NCBI RefSeq assembly: GCF_945915435.1
Contig: NZ_CAMEFG010000029.1
Location: 1 to 44,281 of the forward strand
Reading direction: 5' to 3'
DNA length: 44,281 bases
Source: an uncultured Paracoccus sp.
GTDB taxonomy: Bacteria; Pseudomonadota; Alphaproteobacteria; Rhodobacterales; Rhodobacteraceae
Below are positions 33,788 through 41,947 of this stretch, one piece after another (position 1 is the stretch's first letter; every line of letters begins with the position of its first letter). A model generated the notes under the pieces. That model worked only from the letters and a program-made list of their open reading frames with translations. It made no database searches and was not told the origin of the DNA. Both the position numbers and the translations under genes were made by a program.

Positions 33788-34528
33788 TCAGGCCGCGTCG
33801 CGTGCGCGCAGCGCCGCCTCGACGCGCGCGACGTCTTCGGGAACATCGACCGCCAGGCTGCCGGGATGGCATTCATACATCACGATTTCCTGTCCCCATT
33901 CAAGGAAGCGCAGGATCTCGATGTCCTCGCAGGCCTCCAGTTGGCTCTTGCGGCCGAAACCGGCGAAACGGGCCAGGTCCTCGCGGGTGAAGCCATAGAT
34001 GCAGACCTGTTTCATATAGCGCGCGGGCGCCTGTTTTTCGTCCTTCCAGCCGGGCAGGGGAAGGCGCGACATATAGATCATGCGTCCGTTTTCGGCGGCG
34101 ATCACCTTGGGGATGTTGCGGCTGGCGGGGTCTTCGCCCTCGCCGATCCAGCAAAAGCCGTTGACGATCTGGCCGGGGTTTTCGGCCTTCTTGCGGATGC
34201 AGGCGGTGATGTCATCGGGTTCGATGATCGGCTCGTCGCCCTGCACGTTGACATAGATGTCGTAATCGATCTGCCTTGCCGCATCCGCCAGCCGGTCGGT
34301 GCCGGTCAGCGCCTTGGGGTCGGTCATCAGCGCGTTGAAACCGGCCTCGCGCACGACCGAGGCGATGCGTTCGTCCTCGGTCGCGACATGGACATGCTCG
34401 CGCCCGACGGCGCGGGCGGAAAGCTCGGCGACCCAAAGCACCATCGGCTTGCCAAGAAGCGGCACCAGCGGTTTGCCCGGAAAGCGGGTCGAGGCGTAGC
34501 GGGCGGGGATAATGACACATGCGCGCAT
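33788..34528 (-). CDS. KdsB-like CMP-ulosonate cytidylyltransferase
   Basis: Cytidylyltransferase of 246 residues with VIIPARYASTRFPGKPL at the N-terminus (CTP loop), TDPKALTGTDRLADA, YVNVQGDEPIIEPDDI and the C-terminal SLAVDVPEDVARVE. KdsB uses CTP to activate Kdo. Classical KdsB has a His-x-SGTDR sequence where this protein has Ala-Leu-TGTDR, and VDVPED where KdsB has VDTPED. These changes and the location outside a lipid A context suggest a paralogue for a different 3-deoxy-ulosonic acid. It starts three bases after the aldolase stop. Confidence 0.88.
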   Translation of the reverse strand: MRACVIIPARYASTRFPGKPLVPLLGKPMVLWVAELSARAVGREHVHVATEDERIASVVREAGFNALMTDPKALTGTDRLADAARQIDYDIYVNVQGDEPIIEPDDITACIRKKAENPGQIVNGFCWIGEGEDPASRNIPKVIAAENGRMIYMSRLPLPGWKDEKQAPARYMKQVCIYGFTREDLARFAGFGRKSQLEACEDIEILRFLEWGQEIVMYECHPGSLAVDVPEDVARVEAALRARDAA

Positions 34529-34531
34529 GGT

Positions 34532-36136
34532 TCAGATTCCGTAGATCGAGCGGGCCTTCAGCCCGGAATAGCGGGTGGGCGTGACCGAGATCCGCTCGGG
34601 TCCGTCGTTTTGGGCCAGCAGATGCAGGGTCGATTCGATTTCCTGGTTGCGCGCATCGCCCGCGGGATAACCGTCGAAGCCTGCCATCAGGATGCGCTGC
34701 GCCTTGCCGCTGTTCGCGATCGCCAGCGCATAGGACATGACCATCGGGTTTGGCGTGATGCAATGGGTCCGGTCGAACTCGAAACTGTCCTTTTTCACGC
34801 TGAGGCCGAAGTCCAGCAACTGCTTGCCGTCCAGTTCCTCGCGCAGATGGCCGGGCAGCATCGAGGCGGGCGTGATCAGCGGCTGGGGCAGGTCGCGATG
34901 TTCCTCGGCGTCGGCCAGCAGGCGGACGGGATTGCAGGCGACCCGCAGGTCGATCAGATCGGCCGCGACATCGGTCTGGGTGTTCAGCGCCATGACCAGG
35001 GGGCGGGCGCGACGGATATAGGCCTCGATCGCCTTGCGGTGACGCGCCACGCCCGGCCCGGTGCCCAGGATCAGGACCTCGCGGTCCTGCATCAGTTCGG
35101 CGGGCGACCAGCTTCCGCGCGGCTCTCCGCAATAGAAGTTGCGGGCGCTTTCCATCGCCGTGGTGCTGAACTTCTGGCCATCGGCCTCGCGCAGGTGGTC
35201 GATGACGTTGATGATGTCCTCTTCGTCATAGCGCGGATCGGCCAGCATCTGCTGCACATAGGTCGGGTGGATGCCGTATTTCCCCGAGAGGTAGTAGAAC
35301 GGGTTGCTGCCCCAGCCGCATTTCGCCTTGATCGGCCCGAAATAGTCCCGGATCAGCCCCAGCAGGGGCACCAGGTTGGCCTTGCTGTTGCGCATGTCGG
35401 CGACCTCGATGGCCAGCTCTTCGGTGCGCGCATTGCCCGGCCCGCGTCCCATGCCGGTGACGGTGGCGTCCAGCCATTCGGCCCCGTCGCCCGCGGCGCG
35501 CAGGGTGTTGGCCAGCGCAAGGCCCATGTTGTCATGGGTATGCACGCCGATGGGACCTTCCCATTCCTGGCGCATCCACCCGATCACGCGGGTGGCGTCG
35601 TCGGGCTGCATGCCGCCCACGCTGTCGGCGAAATACAGGACCTCGACCGGCCAGTCGCGCACGGTGCGGGCCAGCGAGGTGACTTCCGCCTCGGTGCGCT
35701 TGGTGATCTGCATCAGGTTGAAGCCGACGCGATAGCCACGATCGGCAAGCCAGCGCGCGGCGGGCAGCACCCTTTCGCATTCGTGGTAATGGCAGGCGAA
35801 GCGGACCATATCCACCGGCGACTGCGCGGCGGTTTCGGGGAACAGACGCTCCAGCCCGGCGTCGAAATCGGGGTCGATCAGCACATCCGCGCCATTGACC
35901 ATGACCGCCACGGTCAGCTCTTGCGGAATGTCCAGCCCCCGCAGGTAGTCGTCGGTCGTGTAGGCGTTCGGCCCGGCAAAACCCGCCGCCGACGGAAAGC
36001 GAAAGCCCAGTTCGACGACATCGACCTGCGCGGCCTTCATGGCCTGCAAATAGCGGCCGACGATGAAATCGGGAAAGTCCCAGGCGTTGTAATAACCACC
36101 GTCACGAAATGTACAGTCCAGCAAGACAGGAGACAT
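34532..36136 (-). CDS. DRE-TIM aldolase fused to a Rossmann-like domain
   Basis: Protein of about 534 residues. Residues 1-300 are an HMG-CoA lyase/4-hydroxy-2-oxovalerate aldolase-type TIM barrel. It has LLDCTFRDGGYYNAWDF at 5-21 (Arg and metal-binding Asp of the RDGG motif), HTHDNMGLALANTL near 197-210 (metal-binding His pair) and GMGRGPGNARTEEL. Residues 345-534 begin with VLILGTGPGVARHRKAIEAY and include LMAGFDGYPAGDARNQE. This recalls the DUF115/MptE-like domain found with sialic-acid and flagellin-glycan enzymes. Such barrels join or split pyruvate and an aldehyde, so it could make a 2-keto-3-deoxy sugar acid. ATG 36136 has AAGGA 11 bases upstream; ATG 36148 abuts that element. Confidence 0.85.
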   Translation of the reverse strand: MSPVLLDCTFRDGGYYNAWDFPDFIVGRYLQAMKAAQVDVVELGFRFPSAAGFAGPNAYTTDDYLRGLDIPQELTVAVMVNGADVLIDPDFDAGLERLFPETAAQSPVDMVRFACHYHECERVLPAARWLADRGYRVGFNLMQITKRTEAEVTSLARTVRDWPVEVLYFADSVGGMQPDDATRVIGWMRQEWEGPIGVHTHDNMGLALANTLRAAGDGAEWLDATVTGMGRGPGNARTEELAIEVADMRNSKANLVPLLGLIRDYFGPIKAKCGWGSNPFYYLSGKYGIHPTYVQQMLADPRYDEEDIINVIDHLREADGQKFSTTAMESARNFYCGEPRGSWSPAELMQDREVLILGTGPGVARHRKAIEAYIRRARPLVMALNTQTDVAADLIDLRVACNPVRLLADAEEHRDLPQPLITPASMLPGHLREELDGKQLLDFGLSVKKDSFEFDRTHCITPNPMVMSYALAIANSGKAQRILMAGFDGYPAGDARNQEIESTLHLLAQNDGPERISVTPTRYSGLKARSIYGI

Positions 36137-36157
36137 CTTCGACCGCATCCTTTTTTC

Positions 36158-36168
36158 TGAAAAATTTC
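36158..36168. promoter_or_regulatory. TGAAAAATTTC motif upstream of the aldolase operon
   Basis: The 11-mer TGAAAAATTTC occurs here and again, identically, at 36340-36350 in the RpiR promoter. Candidate half-site for shared control of the two divergent units. Confidence 0.35.
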
Positions 36169-36330
36169 GAGAACAGAACTGAACGGTTCATTTCTTTTAC
36201 TCAAGACGATTCGGGTAACGATCCTGTGGATAAGCGGAAAAATTCCGGCTCTGCCCGTGGATGAGAACGTGCGGATGCAGGTGTTTGCCGGGATGTGGGC
36301 AAGGGCGGGCCGAAGCCGGTGGATGAATAC

Positions 36331-36380
36331 TTGACAGAATGAAAAATTTCTTTCACTTTATTTATAGAAAGGAATTTTCA
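36331..36380 (+). promoter_or_regulatory. Promoter with long inverted repeat before the RpiR gene
   Basis: A perfect TTGACA at 36331-36336 with an AT-rich -10 region near 36354-36366. Arms TGAAAAATTTCTTTC (36340-36354) and GAAAGGAATTTTCA (36367-36380) form a nearly complete inverted repeat that spans the -10 region and ends at the start codon. It is likely to be an autoregulatory operator. The rest of the 232-base gap holds no ORF; a CCTGTGGATAAGCGG DnaA-box-like string at about 36221-36235 seems to be chance. Confidence 0.65.
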
Positions 36381-37229
36381 ATGCCGTCAGACTTCCTCTC
36401 TCGTCTCTCGCAATCCGCCGAAAAGCTGACCGAGACGGATCAGAAGATGGTCAGCGCCCTGCTGGATCGTCGTGAAGAACTGGTCTTTCTGTCCGGTCCC
36501 CAACTGGCTGAACGCATCGAGGTTCATGGCGCCGCGCCGACGCGGCTGGCCCAGAAGCTGGGCTACAAGGGTTTCCCCGAATTGCGCGGCGCCCTTCAGA
36601 AAGAGATGATGAACGCGCAGGATACCGCGCGGCGGATGCAGCGTTCCGTGCGGTCGGTGGAAGAGGGAAACCACCTGTCCAGGCTGATCGCGTCCGAGGT
36701 CGCGGCGCTGCAAAACCTGGATGCGCTGATCGTGCAGCCGGCGATAGATCAGGCGGCGGATGCGATCTTTTCGGCGGGCAAGGTTTATATCTTCGCGCAG
36801 GGCCATGCCCAGTCCATCGCGCAATTCCTGTCGCGCAAGCTGGAACGGTTCGGCAAGGCCACCACCCTGCTGACGGGACGCGGGCGGGACGTGGCCGAAC
36901 GGCTGGTTTCGATGTCGTCCGGGGATGTCGTGGTCGCGCTGGCCTTCAACACGCAACCCCTGGCCTATGAGCCGATGATGCGGCATGTGCGCGCCACGGG
37001 TGCGGGGTCGATTCTGATTTCCGATCTTTTCGGCCTGGTGATGGTGCCGGAACCCGATCTTGCGCTTGCGGCGCCGCGTGGGCGTTCGAGCAGTAAATTC
37101 CAGACCCCGATCGTGCCATATGCCATCGTCAGCGCGATCCTGCTGACGATGGCGGCACGACACGAGGAGGAGTCGATAGGGGCGCTGGAAAAACTGTCGA
37201 GGCTGTTCAAGGACTTCGACAACCCCTGA
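36381..37229 (+). CDS. RpiR-family regulator with SIS domain
   Basis: Regulator of 282 residues. Residues 1-75 are the RpiR-type helix-turn-helix (LSGPQLAERIEVHGAAPTRLA, KLGYKGFPELRGALQKE). Residues 115-255 are a SIS domain that binds phosphosugars (IFAQGHAQSIAQFLSRKLE, GDVVVALAFN). The family senses phosphorylated sugars or sugar acids, which suits the phosphate-handling genes that follow. I chose ATG 36381 because AAAGGAA lies at good spacing; ATG 36339 falls inside the promoter. The ABC binding protein starts 12 bases downstream. Confidence 0.9.
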   Translation: MPSDFLSRLSQSAEKLTETDQKMVSALLDRREELVFLSGPQLAERIEVHGAAPTRLAQKLGYKGFPELRGALQKEMMNAQDTARRMQRSVRSVEEGNHLSRLIASEVAALQNLDALIVQPAIDQAADAIFSAGKVYIFAQGHAQSIAQFLSRKLERFGKATTLLTGRGRDVAERLVSMSSGDVVVALAFNTQPLAYEPMMRHVRATGAGSILISDLFGLVMVPEPDLALAAPRGRSSSKFQTPIVPYAIVSAILLTMAARHEEESIGALEKLSRLFKDFDNP

Positions 37230-37241
37230 GGAGGAAAGAGA

Positions 37242-38363
37242 ATGAGACGTTTCCTGACTCGCGCCGTGATGGGCGCGACGTTGATAGCTGCTGCGCCGGT
37301 GATGGCGCAGGACCTCGATACGATGACGCCCCAGGAACTTTACGAGATCGCGAAGACCGAAGGCAGCGTCACGGTATTTTCCTTGTCCCGCCGCATGGTC
37401 CAGGTCGAAGCCGCCTTCGAGGCGGCCTATCCGGGCATCGACATGATCTCGGTCGATATCAATTCGACCCGCCAGATCGCCCGGATCGATGCCGAGCAAA
37501 AGGCGGGCGTCTATGCGGTGGACGTGCTTTATCTGTCCGAGGCGCCGCTGGTGCTGCGCGACCTTGTGCCCTCGGGCATGGTCGAGGGTTATGTCCCGCC
37601 GCGCGTGGTGGATCAGGTGCCCGAGGAATTCCGGCAGGGCCTGGTGACGCACCGGCTGTCCACCCGTGCGCTGATGTATAACGAGGCGGCCTATCCCGAC
37701 GGTTCGCCCATTACCAACCTTTGGCAACTGACGACGCCCGAATGGCGCGGCAAGGTGTTGCTGGAGGACCCCGCCGCGCGGGGCGAGGTCCTGGACCTGC
37801 TGACCGAGATCGCCCTGCGCCCCGACGAGATGGGCGCCGCCTACGAAGCTCAGTTCGGCAAGCCGATCGAGGTCGACAGCGCCTTCGATGGCGCGGGCGA
37901 GCAGTTCATCGCCGATCTGTTCCAGAATGATCTGGTGATGGTCAACGATACCGCGACCCTGCGCGCGGCGGTCGGAGATATCAATGCCACCAATCCATCC
38001 GTCGGCTTCATGACCTATTCGGCGGCGCGTGACAATGAAAGGGAAGGCTGGGCCTTGCAGATCTCGAACGAGACCGTGCCCTCGGCGGGCATCCTGTTCC
38101 CGGCGGTGCTGGCGGTGGCCAAGAACGCCCCCAACCCGGCGGCGGCGCGGCTGCTGATCGACTTCATGATGGGCGACGACACGCCCTCGGGCGGGCCGGG
38201 GTTCGAACCTTTCTATGTGCAGGGCGATTACGCGGCGCGGCGCACCATCGCCGATCACCCCGATGCCGTCCCGCTGGAGGAACTGAACCTGTGGCGGATG
38301 GATCCCGCCGCCACCGGCGCGGCGCGGGCGCGGATTCTCGACCTGATCATCATGCTGCAATAG
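37242..38363 (+). CDS. ABC transporter periplasmic binding protein (AfuA/FutA-like fold)
   Basis: Binding protein of 373 residues with signal peptide ending VMAQD. GSVTVFSLSRRMVQVEAAFEAAYPGI and the pattern through SAFDGAGEQFIADLFQND place it in the family that includes iron(III), thiamine, 2-aminoethylphosphonate and hexose-phosphate (AfuA) binders. The double-Tyr iron site of FbpA is absent, so iron is unlikely. Arg, Ser and Thr residues in SLSRR and VNDTAT could bind a phosphate. Context (RpiR, phosphatase, Na/Pi) supports a phosphorylated organic ligand. Confidence 0.85.
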   Translation: MRRFLTRAVMGATLIAAAPVMAQDLDTMTPQELYEIAKTEGSVTVFSLSRRMVQVEAAFEAAYPGIDMISVDINSTRQIARIDAEQKAGVYAVDVLYLSEAPLVLRDLVPSGMVEGYVPPRVVDQVPEEFRQGLVTHRLSTRALMYNEAAYPDGSPITNLWQLTTPEWRGKVLLEDPAARGEVLDLLTEIALRPDEMGAAYEAQFGKPIEVDSAFDGAGEQFIADLFQNDLVMVNDTATLRAAVGDINATNPSVGFMTYSAARDNEREGWALQISNETVPSAGILFPAVLAVAKNAPNPAAARLLIDFMMGDDTPSGGPGFEPFYVQGDYAARRTIADHPDAVPLEELNLWRMDPAATGAARARILDLIIMLQ

Positions 38364-38372
38364 CGGGTCTCA

Positions 38373-38395
38373 TGTCCGGGCCTGACGCCCGGACA
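38373..38395 (+). other. Hairpin after the ABC binding-protein gene
   Basis: A perfect 9-bp stem TGTCCGGGC with GCCCGGACA around CTGAC, ten bases after the stop. No T-tract. It is comparable to the hairpin after dctP, with the same TGTCCGGG core. Confidence 0.65.
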
Positions 38396-38421
38396 CCGCC
38401 TTCAATTCAAGGACTTGAGCA

Positions 38422-40167
38422 ATGACTGCGAATGTCATCCAACCGGGTGCGCTGCACCGGGTTCTCCAGTCGCAACGATTCGTGCCGCTGGTCATGGTCT
38501 CTATCGCCGCGATCCTGATCATCGTGCCCCTGCTGCGGATCGTCCTGCTTTCGCTGACCCCCGACGGGATCGAGGCATGGCAGGCTGTCGCCGCCAGCCC
38601 GCTTTCGACCAACCTGCTCTGGCGGCCCATCGGCAACACGATGTTGCTGGGGGCGGGCGTGGCGGCGGGTTGCCTGCTGCTGGGCGGTTTCCTTGCCTGG
38701 CTGGTCGTGCTGACCGATGTGCCGGCGCCGCGCTTTCTGGGCATCCTGTCCACGTTGCCCTTCATGATCCCCAGCTTCGCCGCCGCGCTGGCATGGGGGA
38801 CGCTGTTTCGCAACGAGCGCCTCGGCGGGCAGCCGGGCTATTTCACCGCCATCGGGATCGACATTCCCGACTGGCTGGCATGGGGCATCCTGCCGGTGCT
38901 GATCGTGCTGATCGCGCATTACTATTCGCTGGCCTATACGATGATCGCCGCCGCGTTGAGTTCCGTCAGCGCCGATCTGGTCGAATCCGCCGAGATGGCG
39001 GGGGCGAAGCGCGGGCGTATCCTGTTCGGGATCATCCTGCCCATCGTCACCCCGGCGCTGGTTTCCGGAGGGATGCTGACCTTCGCGGGGGCGGTGTCGA
39101 ACTTCGCCGCGCCCGCGCTCTTGGGTGCGCCGGTCAGGATGCAGACGCTGTCCACCCGCATCTACGGCATGGTCCAGACCGGCAATATCGAGCGCGGCTA
39201 TGTCCTTGCCCTGCTGCTGATCGTGGCCGCCGCCGCGCTGCTTTACTTCAGCGACAGGCTGGTGTCGGGGCGCAAGGCCTTCGTCACCGTCACCGGCAAG
39301 GGGTCGCGCACCAAGCGTTTCGCGCTTGGGCGGTGGCGCTGGCCGCTGTTCTTCATCGCGACCGGGCTTGGGGTGATGACGACGATCATCCCGGTGATCG
39401 TGCTGTTTGCGTCCAGCATGGCGGTGTCGTCCTCGGGGCTGTTCAGCAACTGGACGCTGCATTTCTGGATCGGCGCGGCCGACCCGCAGATCGCGCAGGG
39501 TCAGGCGGGGCTGTTTCGCAACCCGATGCTGATGGATGCGGTCTGGACGACGCTGCGCCTTGGACTGACGGTGGCGGCGGCGGCGATGCTCTTGGGGCTG
39601 GTCATCGCCCATACCATCGTGCGCCACAAGGGCACCTTCCTGGGCAACCTGCTGAGCCAATTGGCTTTCCTGCCGCTGTTCATTCCCAGCATCGCGCTGG
39701 CGGCGGCCTATATCGCGATGTATGGCACCTCTCTGGGGCCGATCCCGGCGCTTTACGGCACCTTCACGCTGCTGGTGCTGGCCGCGACCGCGAACCTTCT
39801 GCCCTATGCGGTCCAGTCGGGGCGCGCGGTCCTGTCCCAGATCTCGAACGATATCGAGGAAAGCGCGCGGCTGACCGGCGCCGGACCCATCCGCCGCATG
39901 GTCGAGATCGTGCTGCCCCTTGCCATTCGCGGGGTCTTTGCCGGCGGGATACTGGTCTTCATCAAGATCGTGCGCGACCTGTCGCTGGTCGTCCTGCTGT
40001 TCAGTTCCACCACGCCGGTGCTGAGCATGATGGCCTTCAACTATGCCGGGCTCGGCTTCATGCAATTCGCCAATGCCATCACGCTGGTGATTCTGGTGAT
40101 CTGCCTGATCGCCTCGGCCTTGGTTCACATTCTGCAAAACAGGATACAGGGATGGAAAACGGCATGA
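38422..40167 (+). CDS. Fused double permease of the ABC importer
   Basis: Integral membrane protein of 581 residues that contains two BPD_transp_1 permease halves. The first (about residues 60-275) has the EAA-type loop LVESAEMAGAKRGRILFGIILP; the second (about 355-570) has EESARLTGAGPIRRMVEIVLP. About 12 membrane helices in total. This ThiP/FbpB-like fused layout is typical of iron, thiamine and 2-aminoethylphosphonate/hexose-phosphate importers. Its stop overlaps the ATPase reading frame at an ATGA (40164-40167). Confidence 0.92.
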   Translation: MTANVIQPGALHRVLQSQRFVPLVMVSIAAILIIVPLLRIVLLSLTPDGIEAWQAVAASPLSTNLLWRPIGNTMLLGAGVAAGCLLLGGFLAWLVVLTDVPAPRFLGILSTLPFMIPSFAAALAWGTLFRNERLGGQPGYFTAIGIDIPDWLAWGILPVLIVLIAHYYSLAYTMIAAALSSVSADLVESAEMAGAKRGRILFGIILPIVTPALVSGGMLTFAGAVSNFAAPALLGAPVRMQTLSTRIYGMVQTGNIERGYVLALLLIVAAAALLYFSDRLVSGRKAFVTVTGKGSRTKRFALGRWRWPLFFIATGLGVMTTIIPVIVLFASSMAVSSSGLFSNWTLHFWIGAADPQIAQGQAGLFRNPMLMDAVWTTLRLGLTVAAAAMLLGLVIAHTIVRHKGTFLGNLLSQLAFLPLFIPSIALAAAYIAMYGTSLGPIPALYGTFTLLVLAATANLLPYAVQSGRAVLSQISNDIEESARLTGAGPIRRMVEIVLPLAIRGVFAGGILVFIKIVRDLSLVVLLFSSTTPVLSMMAFNYAGLGFMQFANAITLVILVICLIASALVHILQNRIQGWKTA

Positions 40168-41261
40168 ACATGCACAAGACCATGACCCCCGCCATCGATC
40201 TTCGCCATCTGACCAAGCGTTTCGGGGGACATGCGGCGGTCGACGACGTCGATATCAGCGTCCCGCCGGGATCGTTCCTGGTCCTCGTCGGTCCGTCGGG
40301 CTGCGGCAAGTCCACACTGCTGCGGATGCTGGCCGGGCTGGAACCCCCGACCGAGGGCGAGATCGCCTTCGGTGGCAAGGTCGTCTCCAGCGGCAAGGGG
40401 GGCATCGTGACCAACGCGGCCGCCCGCGACACGGGGCTGGTGTTTCAGAGCTATGCGCTCTGGCCGCACAAGACGGTCGAGGGCAATATCGACTGGCCCC
40501 TGAAGGTCGCCGGCTGGCCCAAGGAGAAGCGTGCCAAGCGGATCGACGAGGTGCTGAAATTCCTCGATATCGAGCGGCTGCGCCAGCGTTACCCGGCCGA
40601 GATTTCGGGCGGGCAGCAGCAGCGCGTCGCCATCGCCCGCACCATCGGCCCGCGCCCCGGTATCCTGCTGCTGGACGAGCCGCTGTCGAATCTGGACGCC
40701 AAGCTGCGCGTGGACATGCGCAGCGAATTGATGCGGATTCACCGTGCGACCAGGGCGACCTCGGTCTATGTCACCCACGATCAGGTCGAGGCGATGACCA
40801 TGGCCACCCATGTCGCCGTGCTGAAGGACGGGCGCGTCGAACAGTTCGGCCCGCCCGACGAATTGCTGCTGCGCCCGCAGACCACCTTCGTCGCGACCTT
40901 CCTGGGCACGCCCGCGGGCAACCTGATCCCCGTTACCCGGCAGGGGGCGGCGCTGACCTTTCAGGGGGTCGCGCTGGCCGATGCCGCACTGGCGGCGGGG
41001 CAGGAGGGCGCGCAGCTTCTCTATCGCGCGCAGGACATCACCGTGGGCGCGCGCGAGGGGCGTCCCCGCGTCACCGCGCGCTATGCGGAATCGGCCCCCA
41101 TCGCCGGGCAGAGCATGGTCACCTGCCTGATCGGCGAGTTGCGCGTGACCGCCATGGTGGACGGCTTCTTCCGCGCCGAACCGGGGGCCGAGGTCGAACT
41201 CAGCTTCCTGCACGAACCCGATGCCGTCTTCGACGCCGAGGGCAAGAGGATTTCGCAATGA
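40152..41261 (+). CDS. ATPase subunit of the ABC importer
   Basis: ABC ATPase of about 369 residues. Walker A is GPSGCGKST, Q-loop VFQSYALWPHKTV, signature ISGGQQQRVAIART, Walker B LLLDEPLSNLD, H-loop VTHDQ. Residues from about 255 form a TOBE-type C-terminal domain (NLIPVTRQGAALTFQG, AQLLYRAQDITVG), as in UgpC/MalK/PotA and 2-aminoethylphosphonate ATPases. ATG 40152 has AGGA seven bases upstream; ATGs at 40164 and 40170 are alternatives. The stop overlaps the phosphatase start (ATGA). Confidence 0.95.
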   Translation: MENGMNMHKTMTPAIDLRHLTKRFGGHAAVDDVDISVPPGSFLVLVGPSGCGKSTLLRMLAGLEPPTEGEIAFGGKVVSSGKGGIVTNAAARDTGLVFQSYALWPHKTVEGNIDWPLKVAGWPKEKRAKRIDEVLKFLDIERLRQRYPAEISGGQQQRVAIARTIGPRPGILLLDEPLSNLDAKLRVDMRSELMRIHRATRATSVYVTHDQVEAMTMATHVAVLKDGRVEQFGPPDELLLRPQTTFVATFLGTPAGNLIPVTRQGAALTFQGVALADAALAAGQEGAQLLYRAQDITVGAREGRPRVTARYAESAPIAGQSMVTCLIGELRVTAMVDGFFRAEPGAEVELSFLHEPDAVFDAEGKRISQ

Positions 41262-41869
41262 GACTGATCCTGATGCGCCACGGCGAAACCATCTGGAACG
41301 CCGAGCAGCGCCTGCAAGGCCATGACAACGCCCCGCTTTCCGCGCGGGGCAGGGAACAGGCGCTGGCCTTCCGGCACCTGCTGGCCGAGTTGCGCCCGAA
41401 GGCGGTGGTGTCCTCGGACCTCGGCCGCTGCCGCGAGACGGTGGGGCTGATCGGCCATCCCGACGCCCTCGCCGACGCCCGGCTGCGCGAGTTGGGCATG
41501 GGCGAGTGGACCGGGCGGCGCAAGCCCGACCTGATCGCCGAACATCCGCGCGAATACTGGGCCTGGCGGGCAGGGGAGCATTACCCGCCGGGCGGCGAAA
41601 GCTGGCAGGATTTTCGCGCGCGCGTCGAGGACGGTCTGCGCGACTGGCTGGCCCGAACCGACGGCGATCTGCTGGCCGTCGTCCACAGCGGCGTGATCCG
41701 GGCGGCACTCTCGGCCTTCCTCGGCATCCCTCAGGGCCGGATCGTGCCGGTCACGCCCGGCACGGCGACCATGTTGCAGTTCGATACGCCCTTCAGCACC
41801 GAGGTGAAGCTGGAAGGCTACAATTTCGGTCTTTTCGCGCCGCAAAGCGCGGAAGCCGTCTCGGACTGA
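41258..41869 (+). CDS. Histidine phosphatase (phosphoglycerate-mutase fold)
   Basis: Histidine phosphatase of 203 residues. LMRHGETIWN carries Arg7 and the nucleophile His8; SSDLGRCRET carries the second Arg; ELGMGEWTG has the acid Glu; VVHSGVIRAAL near residue 143 has the second His. With no signal peptide it acts in the cytosol, where it could dephosphorylate the compound brought in by the ABC importer to which it is translationally coupled. A CobC-type or PhoE-like broad phosphatase is equally possible by family. Confidence 0.88.
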   Translation: MRLILMRHGETIWNAEQRLQGHDNAPLSARGREQALAFRHLLAELRPKAVVSSDLGRCRETVGLIGHPDALADARLRELGMGEWTGRRKPDLIAEHPREYWAWRAGEHYPPGGESWQDFRARVEDGLRDWLARTDGDLLAVVHSGVIRAALSAFLGIPQGRIVPVTPGTATMLQFDTPFSTEVKLEGYNFGLFAPQSAEAVSD

Positions 41870-41895
41870 ATCACCCATCGAAACCTGAACCCGTA

Positions 41896-41916
41896 GCGCC
41901 CGGTCCTGCCGGGCGC
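41896..41916 (+). other. Hairpin between phosphatase and Na/Pi genes
   Basis: Stem GCGCCCGG with CCGGGCGC around TCCTG in the 78-base gap. No T-tract; transcription may continue into the Na/Pi gene, which has its own strong AAGGAGG site. Confidence 0.5.
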
Positions 41917-41947
41917 AGGGGCGGCGTGGCGAACAAGGAGGAATGCG

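Noticed and set aside
33788..34528. The housekeeping KdsB for lipid A core Kdo
   Set aside because: The motif before TGTDR differs from usual KdsB and the gene is locked in an aldolase-HAD operon, so a paralogue is more likely, though a housekeeping role is not excluded.
36221..36235. DnaA-box-like string and a possible replication origin
   Set aside because: TGTGGATAA appears once, without clustered boxes, an AT-rich unwinding element or typical origin genes.
37242..38363. Ferric-iron-binding protein of the FbpA type
   Set aside because: The fold fits, but the adjacent tyrosines needed for iron binding are missing and the neighbours point to phosphate chemistry.
38407..40137. Long minus-strand frame under the double permease
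   Set aside because: The translation is a Gln/Arg/His-rich shadow; the plus strand shows two EAA loops and twelve membrane helices.
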